Shown: positions 24,262 to 32,919 of the stretch, piece by piece
How positions within the stretch are numbered: position 1 is the first letter of the stretch
Layout of the letters: every line of letters begins with the position of its first letter
DNA from: Holophagae bacterium
Lineage (GTDB): Bacteria; Acidobacteriota; Holophagae; Acanthopleuribacterales; Acanthopleuribacteraceae
Direction: 5' to 3'
Length of the DNA: 64,000 nucleotides
Assembly: GCA_030429565.1 (NCBI GenBank)
Contig: JAUIFE010000002.1
Coordinates: forward strand, 434,001 to 498,000
The notes under the pieces: generated by a model
Databases searched by the model: none
What the model saw: the letters and a program-made list of their open reading frames with translations, nothing else
Told to the model about the DNA's origin: nothing
Position numbers and translations under genes: made by a program

Positions 24262-25635
24262 TTAGCGCGTAGAAAAATGCGAAAGTGCTTGTTTGCCGGT
24301 CGGGAAGACGTGGAAGCCCATCTCAAACAGCGCTTGGTGGTCGAGGATGTTGCGACCGTCAAAGACAAAGGCCGGTTTTTGCATGGCGTCGTAAATGCGC
24401 TGGTAGTCCAATTGCTTGTACAAATCCCATTCGGTCATGAGGGCAATCGCATGGGCGCCCTGCACGGCTTCATACGGATCGTCGCAGTAGGTGACATCGC
24501 AGCCGTCCAAGTCCTTGCGTGCGTTGGGGATTGCTCGTGGGTCGGTAATCACTACTTGGGCCCGTTCTTCGAGCAGGCGGCGCGTAACGTGGATCGCCGG
24601 TGATTCGCGCGTGTCGCCGGTGTTGGCTTTAAAAGCAAAACCAAACAGCACAATGCGCTTGCCGTTAATCGTGTTAAACATTTTGCGCAAAATGCGGTCG
24701 ACGAAACGGTTCATCTGATATTCGTTGAATTTTACGACCCACATCCAATACTCGGCGGCCTCTTCCAGGCCGTAAAACCGGCAAAGGTAAACCAGGTTCA
24801 GCAGATCTTTTTTGAAGCAAGACCCCCCGAAACCAACCGAAGCGTTGAGGAACTTGGGGCCAATGCGTTGGTCGAGACCGATGGCGCGGCTGACCTCGGT
24901 AATGTCGGCCTGGGTTTTTTCGCAAATCGCTGAAATCGCGTTGATCGAGGACACCCGTTGGGCGAGAAAAGCGTTGGAGGCCAGTTTCGACAGTTCGGCA
25001 CTCCAGATGTTGGAGTGCAAAATGCGTTCTTTCGGCACCCAGTGCGCAAAAATATCGTGCAGGTGTTGCATAGCGGCGCGGCCGCTTTCCTGATCGTGGC
25101 GACCGCCGATCAACACGCGGTCGGGCTCTTCTAAGTCGCGGATGGCGGTCCCTTCCGCCAAAAATTCGGGGCAGCTCAGCACGTCGAAGTGCAGTTCGCT
25201 GTCTTTGTCATTGAGGATGCGTTCCATGGCGACGGCGGTTCGGACGGGGACGGTCGATTTTTCGACAACGATTTTGGAGGCCGAGGAGAACTCGCGAATT
25301 TGGCGTGCGGTTTTTTCCCAGAACTGCAGGTCGGCGGCCAAACCGGCGCCTTCACCATAGGTTTTGGTGGGCGTGTTGACCGAGACAAAAATGATATCGG
25401 CATCGCGGATCGCCTGGGCGACATCAGTGGTAAAAAACAAGTTACGGCCACGGACTCGCTGAATCAACGCATCGAGGCCTGGCTCGAAAATAGGCAGTTG
25501 GTCGGAGTTCCAGGCATTGATCTTGTCGTGGTTAATGTCGACCACGGTCACTTTGTATTCCGGGCACTTATCGGCGATGACGGCCATGGTGGGACCGCCG
25601 ACGTAGCCGGCGCCGATTCCTAAAATGTTGCGCAT
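24262..25635 (-). CDS. ugd: UDP-glucose 6-dehydrogenase
   Basis: Ugd oxidises UDP-glucose twice to UDP-glucuronate, a precursor of acidic exopolysaccharides. The 457-residue protein shows the NAD-binding GIGAGYVGGPTMAV, the family motif EKSTVPVRTA, and the catalytic-cysteine stretch VGFGGSCFKKD near 270, then the C-terminal UDP-binding domain (FGFAFKANTGDTRESPA). This length and the GGPTMAV variant resemble the animal-type enzymes more than the shorter bacterial form. I start at the ATG at 25635, where GAGGAG lies nine bases upstream and the Rossmann motif begins immediately; the frame extends 11 codons further. It heads a leftward group with the S4 protein and galE. Confidence 0.92.
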   Translation of the reverse strand: MRNILGIGAGYVGGPTMAVIADKCPEYKVTVVDINHDKINAWNSDQLPIFEPGLDALIQRVRGRNLFFTTDVAQAIRDADIIFVSVNTPTKTYGEGAGLAADLQFWEKTARQIREFSSASKIVVEKSTVPVRTAVAMERILNDKDSELHFDVLSCPEFLAEGTAIRDLEEPDRVLIGGRHDQESGRAAMQHLHDIFAHWVPKERILHSNIWSAELSKLASNAFLAQRVSSINAISAICEKTQADITEVSRAIGLDQRIGPKFLNASVGFGGSCFKKDLLNLVYLCRFYGLEEAAEYWMWVVKFNEYQMNRFVDRILRKMFNTINGKRIVLFGFAFKANTGDTRESPAIHVTRRLLEERAQVVITDPRAIPNARKDLDGCDVTYCDDPYEAVQGAHAIALMTEWDLYKQLDYQRIYDAMQKPAFVFDGRNILDHQALFEMGFHVFPTGKQALSHFSTR

Positions 25636-26428
25636 GCGTGGGTTCTCCTCACGGTGGATGTTTCGCATTAGCGAGGGGGTGGCGAACCAAAACGACGGGG
25701 CGGCGGGTTGCTTGGCCGGCGTCCAGTCGCAACGAACCGCTGCGTGTTGTTTGCCAAAGACAGGGGGGTGGCAAACGCAAAACGAGCGTCAAAGCGCCGC
25801 AAGTAAGGTCAAAGCCTTTTGAATCAGGTCTTTAAATGAAACTTGCGGCGTGTTCGCCATGATCTAACGGGTATTCTCGCCATGATCCCATATCTATTTC
25901 AAGCCGAGAACCCAAATCTGACCAAGTTCTCACTTTAGATCCACCTTAAGTGCAAAAAACCCCGTCGTTGTTGTCTTTGTGGCGCTCGCATCCGCTTTAC
26001 CTAAGCACTGTTCCGGGGGGCGCGGCGCCTTGGGGTCTGCCGATTTCCGGGTTGGCGGCTGCATAAATTTTGTGAGGGGAACCACTTTACGGCCGGTCAA
26101 CCGCGTGTCTTGTCGCGGCCGTTTCGGCGGTCAATTTTCCGTTGCTTTGGGGGACACCCAAAACAATCGCGGGCGTCGGCGCGTAGGACGTTTAGCTTGA
26201 ACTATCGCGATTCCCATTGATTTTGCAACGCGACAGGACGAAATAACCTGGATCGTACTCGCCAAGGTCTCACTATCTTTTGGCACTGCAGGGACATAGT
26301 CGTTCAAGCCGGCGATAAGGCGAGGGTGTGCGCCGCGCTTTATCGCCGTCTCTCCTACCAGGGGCCTCTCCCCGGCTCATGCTTCTTTACCCTAATTGTT
26401 TCGTTTTATTGCATTAAGGAGCAATATC
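25636..26428. other. Divergent intergenic region, 793 bases
   Basis: This region lies between ugd (leftward) and the PQQ-propeller gene (rightward) and should hold both promoters. A direct repeat of TCGCCATGATC occurs twice around 25855 and 25877. At 26203-26219 is a 17-base motif that also occurs once upstream of the GT4 gene at 35985-36001 with one change. No convincing gene is present, although short arginine-rich frames exist. Confidence 0.4.
26203..26219 (+). promoter_or_regulatory. Shared 17-base upstream motif, copy 1
   Basis: CTATCGCGATTCCCATT lies about 210 bases before the PQQ-propeller start. Copy 2 (CTATTGCGATTCCCATT) lies at 35985-36001, about 110 bases before the GT4 gene. Sixteen of 17 bases agree. 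Both copies are on the same strand as the gene behind them. Their role is unknown; a regulator site or promoter element is possible. Confidence 0.3.
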
Positions 26429-28822
26429 ATGTTGCGTTTTCTGTGCCATTGTTTGTTAATCGCCCTTGGTTCGGCGAGTTTGGTTTATGCTTCAACGTCA
26501 CCCAGCCCTGCCGAGTGGGCTCAATTTCGCGGCCCCAGTCAAGACAGTCGCGGCCACGATCCCGAGGTGTTTCAGAAAGGAACCGGGCTGGCGCTCGGCT
26601 GGAAAAAGCCGCTCGGTCCCGGTTATTCCTCGGTTACCGTGGCCGGTGGTGTCGCGGTTACCCAATTTGGCGGCGAAAAACAGGATTTTGCGATTGCTTT
26701 TGACGCCCACAGCGGTGCCGAGTTGTGGCGCTTTGAAATGGGATCTGCTTACCAAGGCAAAGGCGGATCCTACGACGGTCCACTGGCGACGCCGGCGATT
26801 GACGGTGATCGGGTTTATGTACTTGGTGCGGTCGGTGATTTGTTCGCGCTTAACCTCAAAACCGGCAAGTCGCTGTTCCACGTTAATCTCAAGGATTTGG
26901 GCGGGCCGGAACCCTATTTTGGCTTTACTGCATCCCCGTTGATCGACGGCGATATCTTGGTTGTCCATGTGGCCGGCAAAGATGCCAAGGCCGGTTTGCT
27001 CGGCCTTGACAAAAAAACCGGTAAGCAGCTATGGGCTGGTGCGCCGTTCGAGCAAGAGTACGGTACCGGCGTTTTGACCACCCTGCAGGGTCGTCGGCAA
27101 ATCGTGGTGAGCGCCACCAAACAATTAATGAGTTTCGACCCACAAAACGGTGAACTGCTGTGGCGTTTGGAAACCGAATTCCAACTGGGTGGCCACCTGA
27201 CCCAGGTTGGGGACGACCGCTTTTTTATGCAAAGCAACCACTACCAGGACGAAAGTGTGCTGTTGAAGATCGGTGGCGAAAAAGGCAAATACGAACCCAC
27301 GATTCAGTGGAAAACGCGCGAAATTGGTCGTGGCGCCGGCATGGCGGTTTACAAGGACGGTTTCCTTTATGGATTTAGCGGCAAGTTTTTAACCTGTATC
27401 GATGCCGTCACCGGTGAACGTCGCTGGAAATCGCGTCCGCCAGGCGAAGGTTTCTTAATTCTCGTCGAGGATCACTTGGCCGTTGCCACGCGTAAAGGTG
27501 GTGTCCACTTAGTTGAGGCCAATCCTGAAGCTTACCGCGAAAAAGCCGGCCTAGCCGTGTTTGACGGCGTCACCTACAACCCGCCTTCTTTTGCTTACGG
27601 CAAATTGTTCGTGCGCTCGATGGGCGAAATCGCCGCCGTGGATGTCGGTCGCCCCGAACGCAGTCAGATCAAAGACGATGGCGCCGGTAAGTTGCCCGAT
27701 TCGCGTTTTGCCGCTACGGTGCGTGAGTTGGCGCAAGCCTCCGACCAAAAAGCCGCCATTGATCGCTTCATGGCTTCTCACAAACGTTTTCCCATTATCG
27801 AAAATGAACGTTACGTTCACGTGATCCATCGCGGCGCTGTCGAAGATGCCGCCATTTCCGCCCAAATCCTGGGTTTCGCGCGTGAGTTTGAAATGCACCG
27901 CGTTGGTCAAAGTGATTTGTTTTATTACTCTTTTGAACTCGACCCCGAGGCTCAAATTACCTACGCGATCTCGACCAATTTTGAAAACGCCGCGCACGAT
28001 CCGCTGAATCCGGTATCGGCCCAACAGATTTGGAATGATCGGACCGTTTCCGTGTTGGCCATGCCGCGTTTTGCCGACCGCGATCACCTGTCCGAAGCAA
28101 AAGAGAACCGTGGCCGCATTGAAGAATTCGAATTGGAAAGCAAACACACAGAAAAGAAACGTCCGTTTAAGGTTTACCTGCCTGCCGGCTATGATCAGTC
28201 AAAACTCCGTTATCCCGTTGTTTATGTTAACTACGGCTTTTCTGCGCTCGACAAAGGCCTGATGGGCCACACCCTGGACAACACAATCGGCAAACAAATT
28301 GAGCCGGTGATTGTGGTTTTTGTACCGCCGGCGCCCAATCTCTACGCCGAACGCTCCTATCCGGCCGACGGTCTCAGCGTGGCCGCCATGATGGCTGAAG
28401 AGTTGGTGCCCTACGTCGACCGCACCTATCGTACCCGTGCTGATCGCGAGTCACGCAGTTTGATGGGTTGTTATGCCTTGGCGGCGACCACGATTGTGGC
28501 AGGCGTCAAATATCCCGCTGTTTTTAGCAAGGTCGTCACCCAGTCCGGACGGCTTGACAGTGCGGAACAGGTTGACATGATCATGGCCGCTGCCGACAGC
28601 GCTTCCGACAAAGTGGCGCTGCACCTTGAATGGGGTCGTTACGATCACTACCAAGACAGCCGCCGCGATTTTGCCGCTTACAGTAAAAACCTGGCCAGCG
28701 CACTGAAAGAAAAGGGTTACTCAGTGGAAACGCAAGAAGTTCCAATCGGAGAAGGTTGGGGTAACTGGCGCACGCGGCACGACGATTTGCTGCGCCTCCT
28801 TGTTCCCTTGCAAGCGAACTAG
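26429..28822 (+). CDS. Secreted PQQ-type propeller protein with degenerate esterase domain
   Basis: After a signal peptide (about 1-23) residues 30-420 form a PQQ-like beta-propeller: the opening WAQFRGPSQDS is typical and blade motifs such as DAHSGAELWRFE recur. From about 570 a second domain resembles the esterase-D/Fes alpha-beta hydrolases (RPFKVYLPAGYDQS, VVYVNYGF). Its catalytic residues look lost: where relatives have GxSxGG the sequence reads MGCYAL with Tyr682 at the expected Ser, and where relatives have GHxWxxW it reads GEGWGNW with Glu775 at the expected His. So it is probably a binding or scaffold domain. AAGGAG precedes the ATG at 26429. It is 797 residues long. The propeller's ligand is unknown; a PQQ cofactor role is not implied by the fold alone. 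Confidence 0.82.
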   Translation: MLRFLCHCLLIALGSASLVYASTSPSPAEWAQFRGPSQDSRGHDPEVFQKGTGLALGWKKPLGPGYSSVTVAGGVAVTQFGGEKQDFAIAFDAHSGAELWRFEMGSAYQGKGGSYDGPLATPAIDGDRVYVLGAVGDLFALNLKTGKSLFHVNLKDLGGPEPYFGFTASPLIDGDILVVHVAGKDAKAGLLGLDKKTGKQLWAGAPFEQEYGTGVLTTLQGRRQIVVSATKQLMSFDPQNGELLWRLETEFQLGGHLTQVGDDRFFMQSNHYQDESVLLKIGGEKGKYEPTIQWKTREIGRGAGMAVYKDGFLYGFSGKFLTCIDAVTGERRWKSRPPGEGFLILVEDHLAVATRKGGVHLVEANPEAYREKAGLAVFDGVTYNPPSFAYGKLFVRSMGEIAAVDVGRPERSQIKDDGAGKLPDSRFAATVRELAQASDQKAAIDRFMASHKRFPIIENERYVHVIHRGAVEDAAISAQILGFAREFEMHRVGQSDLFYYSFELDPEAQITYAISTNFENAAHDPLNPVSAQQIWNDRTVSVLAMPRFADRDHLSEAKENRGRIEEFELESKHTEKKRPFKVYLPAGYDQSKLRYPVVYVNYGFSALDKGLMGHTLDNTIGKQIEPVIVVFVPPAPNLYAERSYPADGLSVAAMMAEELVPYVDRTYRTRADRESRSLMGCYALAATTIVAGVKYPAVFSKVVTQSGRLDSAEQVDMIMAAADSASDKVALHLEWGRYDHYQDSRRDFAAYSKNLASALKEKGYSVETQEVPIGEGWGNWRTRHDDLLRLLVPLQAN

Positions 28823-28836
28823 GCCGCTTTCAACCC

Positions 28837-28862
28837 GGAGCCGTCGCGGTGGCGGCGGTTCC
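28837..28862. terminator. Hairpin between convergent genes
   Basis: GGAGCCGTCGC (28837-28847) and GCGGCGGTTCC (28852-28862) pair over 11 bp with two G-T pairs and a four-base loop GGTG. It separates the propeller gene from the manC stop. There is no T-run on either side. Confidence 0.45.
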
Positions 28863-28872
28863 GTTCCCTGGC

Positions 28873-30309
28873 TTAAAGTGCGGCTTGCCCGCTAACGGCG
28901 CGGCCGTAATCGTCCTTAAGGCGGACCACATCGGCTTCGATAAGCAACGAGCCGATTTGCACTTCGATAATGACCAGAACCTCGGTGCCGGGGTTCTCGA
29001 TACGGTGACTTTCACCGCGATTAATGCGAATACTGTCGCCCGGTTTAAGATTGAGTGTGTCGCTGCCTTTGACCACGCGCGCGCGGCCTTCGACGACCAC
29101 CCACTGTTCCTCGCGATGCTGGTGGCGCTGAAGTGAGGTGCGTTGACCCGGATCGATTTCGATGCGTTTGGTTTTGGAGTTGGTGCTTTGATTCAGCACC
29201 TGGAACCGACCCCAGGGGCGCGCTTCTTGGCGCGGTTGCTCATCGGGTTTGACGGTGGCACCTTGGTCGAGTACCGGTTGATGGTTGCGGGCAGCCAAGG
29301 CCAAGCCGGCTTTGAGGTCGCGGTTTTTGCGCATGACCAGCAATCCGGCGTCTGTATCCACCAAAATCGTATCTTGCACACCCATCACCAGAACCGGTTT
29401 TTCAGCACCGCGCACGTAGCTGTTGGCGCAATCGTGAAGCGTGACTTGGCCGTGGACGGCGTTGCCGTGCCGATCGGCTTGCGCCAAATCGTGTAATGCG
29501 TTCCAACTGCCGACGTCGCACCACCCCAAATCAGCCGGAACCACCACCGTTTCAGGGTAGTGTTCCATGACGGCGTAGTCGATCGAGATCGATTCGCAGC
29601 GTGCAAAAGCGTTGCCGTCACCCTGGCGATAAGCGGCCACGGCCTCGAGTAGGTCGGGACGACATTGGCGAAAGGCTTCGACCATGGTTCTCGCTTGGAA
29701 CACAAACATGCCGGCGTTCCAGAAAAAGCGTCCGCTATCCAAGTAGCGCTGGGCTTGGGCCGGCTGGGGTTTTTCCACAAATTGAATGACCGGCGTCGCC
29801 GCTAAGGGCGCGGCACCCGGATCGGTTTCGATGTAGCCGTAGCCGGTTTCCGGTTTGGTCGGCACGATGCCGAGTAAGGCGATTTTCCCGGTTTCGGCGG
29901 CGGCCACCGCGTTGTGAAGCGCTCGCTGGAAGGTTGCTTCCGCTTGAATTAAATGATCGGCGGGTAAAACCGCCAACACGGCGTTTTCGTCCTCGGCCAG
30001 ACAGGTCAAGGTCGCCAGGAGGATCGCCGGTGCGGTGTTGCGGGCCTCGGGTTCGAGGATCAGGCGTAACTGGTCGGTGTCGCCGCGCTCGGCGAAGCAG
30101 GTTTCCACCAACGGCGCCAAGGCCGGTGAACAGACGACGCTTCGCGATGCCTGTGGCAGGCAGCGTGCCATGCGGTCCAAAGTGGCGTGGAGCAGGCTTT
30201 GTCCGCCGGCTTCGGCCAAATCGATAAAGGGTTTTGGTCGGGTTGGTGTAGATAACGGCCACAGGCGTGATCCGCCGCCGCCCGCCAAAATAATCGATGT
30301 CAGAGTCAT
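28873..30309 (-). CDS. manC: Mannose-1-phosphate guanylyltransferase / mannose-6-phosphate isomerase
   Basis: The bifunctional ManC/AlgA enzyme makes GDP-mannose from mannose-1-phosphate and interconverts mannose-6-phosphate and fructose-6-phosphate. The nucleotidyltransferase domain (1-280) starts with GGGGSRLWPLS and TRPKPF, and shows VEKP at about 155. The C-terminal cupin isomerase (from about 350) has RPWGRFQVL, QRTSLQRHQHREEQWVVVEG and the metal-site region KPGDSIRINRGESHRIENP. At 478 residues it has the family's usual length; the ATG at 30309 with AAGGA upstream gives the standard start, while an in-frame ATG 31 codons earlier adds an unrelated extension. It belongs to the polysaccharide precursor genes but has its own gap upstream. 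Confidence 0.92.
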   Translation of the reverse strand: MTLTSIILAGGGGSRLWPLSTPTRPKPFIDLAEAGGQSLLHATLDRMARCLPQASRSVVCSPALAPLVETCFAERGDTDQLRLILEPEARNTAPAILLATLTCLAEDENAVLAVLPADHLIQAEATFQRALHNAVAAAETGKIALLGIVPTKPETGYGYIETDPGAAPLAATPVIQFVEKPQPAQAQRYLDSGRFFWNAGMFVFQARTMVEAFRQCRPDLLEAVAAYRQGDGNAFARCESISIDYAVMEHYPETVVVPADLGWCDVGSWNALHDLAQADRHGNAVHGQVTLHDCANSYVRGAEKPVLVMGVQDTILVDTDAGLLVMRKNRDLKAGLALAARNHQPVLDQGATVKPDEQPRQEARPWGRFQVLNQSTNSKTKRIEIDPGQRTSLQRHQHREEQWVVVEGRARVVKGSDTLNLKPGDSIRINRGESHRIENPGTEVLVIIEVQIGSLLIEADVVRLKDDYGRAVSGQAAL

Positions 30310-30628
30310 GCTGCGCTTGTCCTTTCCGAGTGATTGGCGATCCGTTGGCCGGCGTAACCGGCCGCGCCACGAAACGGGTCGTATGAGACACCTGGTTGTC
30401 AATCACTGAAGATGCGAGACAACGGTATGGATTTTAATATGTTGTGGGTTGGATGGGTGGCTGTCGGCAGAAGGGCGTTCGTGGCGGTTCCGCCAACTTA
30501 CCCTTTGCAACACCTAAATCGCGCAATAACTTCCATGGATGTTGGAAAAGTCGTCGGCGCCGGCGCTTGAATGCGGGGCAACCCATCTACCATACCGCAT
30601 TTTGCCGCGTTCAGTCGGCTGCGGGTGA
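30310..30628. other. Intergenic region between manC and the repeat block
   Basis: About 320 bases before the 21-bp repeat array. It should contain the manC promoter but I see no clear elements. The antisense of the array in one frame continues through it as a Ser/Thr-rich open frame to about 30514. Confidence 0.35.
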
Positions 30629-30733
30629 GATTGAGTCGTCGACCCTGACGACTCAGTCGTCGACCCTGACGACTCAGTCGTCGACCCTGACGACTCAGTC
30701 GTCGCGTTTGACGACCCAGTCGTCGTCATTCGT
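30629..30733. repeat. Five tandem 21-bp units at the 3' end of the bi-domain dehydrogenase gene
   Basis: Units begin at 30629, 30650, 30671, 30692 and 30713. Units 2 and 3 are identical, with the sequence GACTCAGTCGTCGACCCTGAC; unit 1 differs only at two positions near its start, unit 4 near its end, and unit 5 more. Each unit boundary forms the small stem GTCGTC-N6-GACGAC. The last unit crosses the stop codon of the upstream-transcribed gene (30726-30728). In the minus strand the array encodes a repeated seven-residue unit TTESSGS in an ATGA-overlapping frame. Confidence 0.9.
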
Positions 30734-32882
30734 CGAGTTTGACGACGCTTTGCTCGCGCATGGCGGTTTGGGCGGCAAACGAAGCGCGCGAGGTATTTAC
30801 CAATTGTTTGAATGGGATGGGTGCCGGGCTTTCGCCGCGAATGGCTGCGCTAAAGGCCTGAAACTCGGCCTGATGACCTTTGTCCAAGCCGCTCTTGCGA
30901 TTGGCAAAGCCGCGAATGCCGTAGCCGCGCAATTCGCGGAAGTTGTTGAGGCTGATGACGCCACCGCCGGTGAACACTTCCAAACGTTCCTTGGGGAACG
31001 ACTTATGGCCGCCCGCAAAATAGTTGATATTCCCGATCGAGCCGTCAGAGAAGGTCAAGGACAGAACGACATTGTCCTCGAGGTCCGGGCCCTCCAACTG
31101 CTGTTTCATGGCGGCGACACCTGTGATCGCCGCGCCGGTTAAAAATTGCATCAAGTCCATGAAGTGACAGGCCTCGGCCAAAATGCGGCCGCCGCCGACT
31201 TCGGGATCGTGGTTCCAGTCGTCGGCAGGCAAGTGACCGGCGTTACAGGTAAACGAGAGCGACAATGGCGCGGTGCGTTGCGACAAAAATTGTTTGATCG
31301 GTTGAACTAAAGGCGCGAACCGACGGTTATAACCGACCATCAACACAGGTGCTTGGTCGGTAGGAAAACTTTGGACGACGGCTTCGATGTCGGCCAGTTC
31401 CGCGGCATTGAGGCACAGCGGTTTTTCTACAAAAACGTGTTTGCCGCGACGCAAGCCCTCGATAATGAAACGCGCATGCGTGTTGTTGCGGGTCGTTACA
31501 ACCAAGGCTTTGACTTCGTCGTCGGCAAGGATTTGTTCGATGTCGGTGGTACTTTTTTCAATGCCGTACTTGCGCGCTGCGATGGTGCCGCTCTGACCTT
31601 TGCTCGAACAGATCCACTTGAGGCGCCCGCCGCAACGGGAGAGTTTGGGCAGCACCATATTGTAGGTGAAGGCACCCGCGCCAATGATCGCCAGTACATC
31701 CGCCTGATCCGTGGGCACGGCTTGGTGGACATCGACCGTTCGTTCGAGCAGTTGCGCGCTCGCTTTCACATTTTCCGGCTGCGGGTATTCGAGCAAAATA
31801 CCGATGGCGCGTCGTTCGCCCAAGGCGCTGTAAGCCTCGCCGACTTGGTCGAACGCAAAGCGTTTGGAAATTAGGGCGCCGGTGTCCAAGCGGCCTTCCG
31901 CCAAAAGGTCGAGCACCGCGCAGAAGTTGCGTTGTTCGGTCCAGCGCACAAAACCGATGGGGTAATCGCGGCCTTCTTCCTCATAACTGTTGTCGTAGCG
32001 GCCGGGTCCGTAGGAACAACTGACCTGAAAGGTGATTTCTTTTTCGTAAAAATCGGCGCGCTGTAAGTGCAAGCCGGTGACGCCGGTGAGGATAATGCGC
32101 GCGCGTTTGCGGCACATCTGTGCGGCTTGGTGCATGAGTTCGTCGCTGCTGGTTGCGGCCGTTACCAGCACGCCGTCGATGCCGCCTTGGCGCGAGAAGG
32201 TGACACCGGCCTGGACTGGATCTGCGCCGCCGGCCAGGCAAATCGCCTCGGCGCCGTAGTGTTTGGCCAGAGCGACCCGTTCTTCGTCGAAATCGAAACC
32301 AATGACGCGTGCACCACTGACGCGCAGCAATTGCACCGTCAACAAACCCACCAGCCCCAAACCGAAGACGGCAAAGGACTCGCCCAGTGTGGGGACGGCT
32401 AACCGGACGCCTTGCAGTGCGATGGCGCCCAGGACAGTGAATGCGGCGTCTTCGTCGGCGACACCTTCGGGAATCGGCGCACACAGGTTTTTGGGGACTA
32501 CGACCACTTCGGCGTGGTTGCCGTTGGAAACGACACGGTCGCCGATCTTGTAGCCGGCGACACCGTCACCAACCCCGATGACGACCCCGACGTTGCAGTA
32601 GCCCATCGCCATTGGCTGATCTAGCTTGGTGCGCACCGCGTTGACGGTGGCCACGAGGCCGTCGGTCTGAATTTTGTGCAAGACCTGTTTGACCTTTTCC
32701 GGCTGTTGGCGGGCCTTGTTGAGGTAATTCGCTTTGCCAAAGTCGAGCAACATGCGTTCGGTGCCCGCTGAAATTAGCGTGCGCGTTGTGCGAATTAAGA
32801 GATGACCGGCCTTAAGGCGCGGACAGGGGACTTCGGCCAATTCGACATCGCCGTTTTTAAGGTTTTGGAGAACTTGTCGCAT
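30726..32882 (-). CDS. Bi-domain dehydrogenase: MDR zinc-type alcohol dehydrogenase plus GFO/IDH/MocA oxidoreductase
   Basis: This 718-residue fusion joins a medium-chain dehydrogenase (1-360; NAD site FGLGLVGLLTVQLLRVSG, with LISAGTERM at the substrate end) to a GFO/IDH/MocA-type domain (about 390-715; IGAGAFTYNMVLPKL and HVFVEKPLCLN with the catalytic Lys region EKP). Such fusions occur in polysaccharide clusters, often next to heparinase-like and glycosyltransferase genes, and are thought to modify sugars; their reaction is undefined. The classical catalytic zinc ligands of the first half look incomplete, so it may not act as an alcohol dehydrogenase. Leftward, 37 bases behind wecC, probably one operon. 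A 21-bp repeat array begins at its stop codon. Confidence 0.87.
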   Translation of the reverse strand: MRQVLQNLKNGDVELAEVPCPRLKAGHLLIRTTRTLISAGTERMLLDFGKANYLNKARQQPEKVKQVLHKIQTDGLVATVNAVRTKLDQPMAMGYCNVGVVIGVGDGVAGYKIGDRVVSNGNHAEVVVVPKNLCAPIPEGVADEDAAFTVLGAIALQGVRLAVPTLGESFAVFGLGLVGLLTVQLLRVSGARVIGFDFDEERVALAKHYGAEAICLAGGADPVQAGVTFSRQGGIDGVLVTAATSSDELMHQAAQMCRKRARIILTGVTGLHLQRADFYEKEITFQVSCSYGPGRYDNSYEEEGRDYPIGFVRWTEQRNFCAVLDLLAEGRLDTGALISKRFAFDQVGEAYSALGERRAIGILLEYPQPENVKASAQLLERTVDVHQAVPTDQADVLAIIGAGAFTYNMVLPKLSRCGGRLKWICSSKGQSGTIAARKYGIEKSTTDIEQILADDEVKALVVTTRNNTHARFIIEGLRRGKHVFVEKPLCLNAAELADIEAVVQSFPTDQAPVLMVGYNRRFAPLVQPIKQFLSQRTAPLSLSFTCNAGHLPADDWNHDPEVGGGRILAEACHFMDLMQFLTGAAITGVAAMKQQLEGPDLEDNVVLSLTFSDGSIGNINYFAGGHKSFPKERLEVFTGGGVISLNNFRELRGYGIRGFANRKSGLDKGHQAEFQAFSAAIRGESPAPIPFKQLVNTSRASFAAQTAMREQSVVKLDE

Positions 32883-32919
32883 GCTGGGGCACCCGCCTTC
32901 CTTGCGATGGAATGAAACA

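Noticed and set aside
29735..30406. Minus-strand frame of 223 codons over manC
   Set aside because: Out-of-frame shadow of manC, arginine-rich and motif-free.
30629..30733. CRISPR array
   Set aside because: Units are contiguous, 21 bases long and have no spacers, so this is a tandem repeat.
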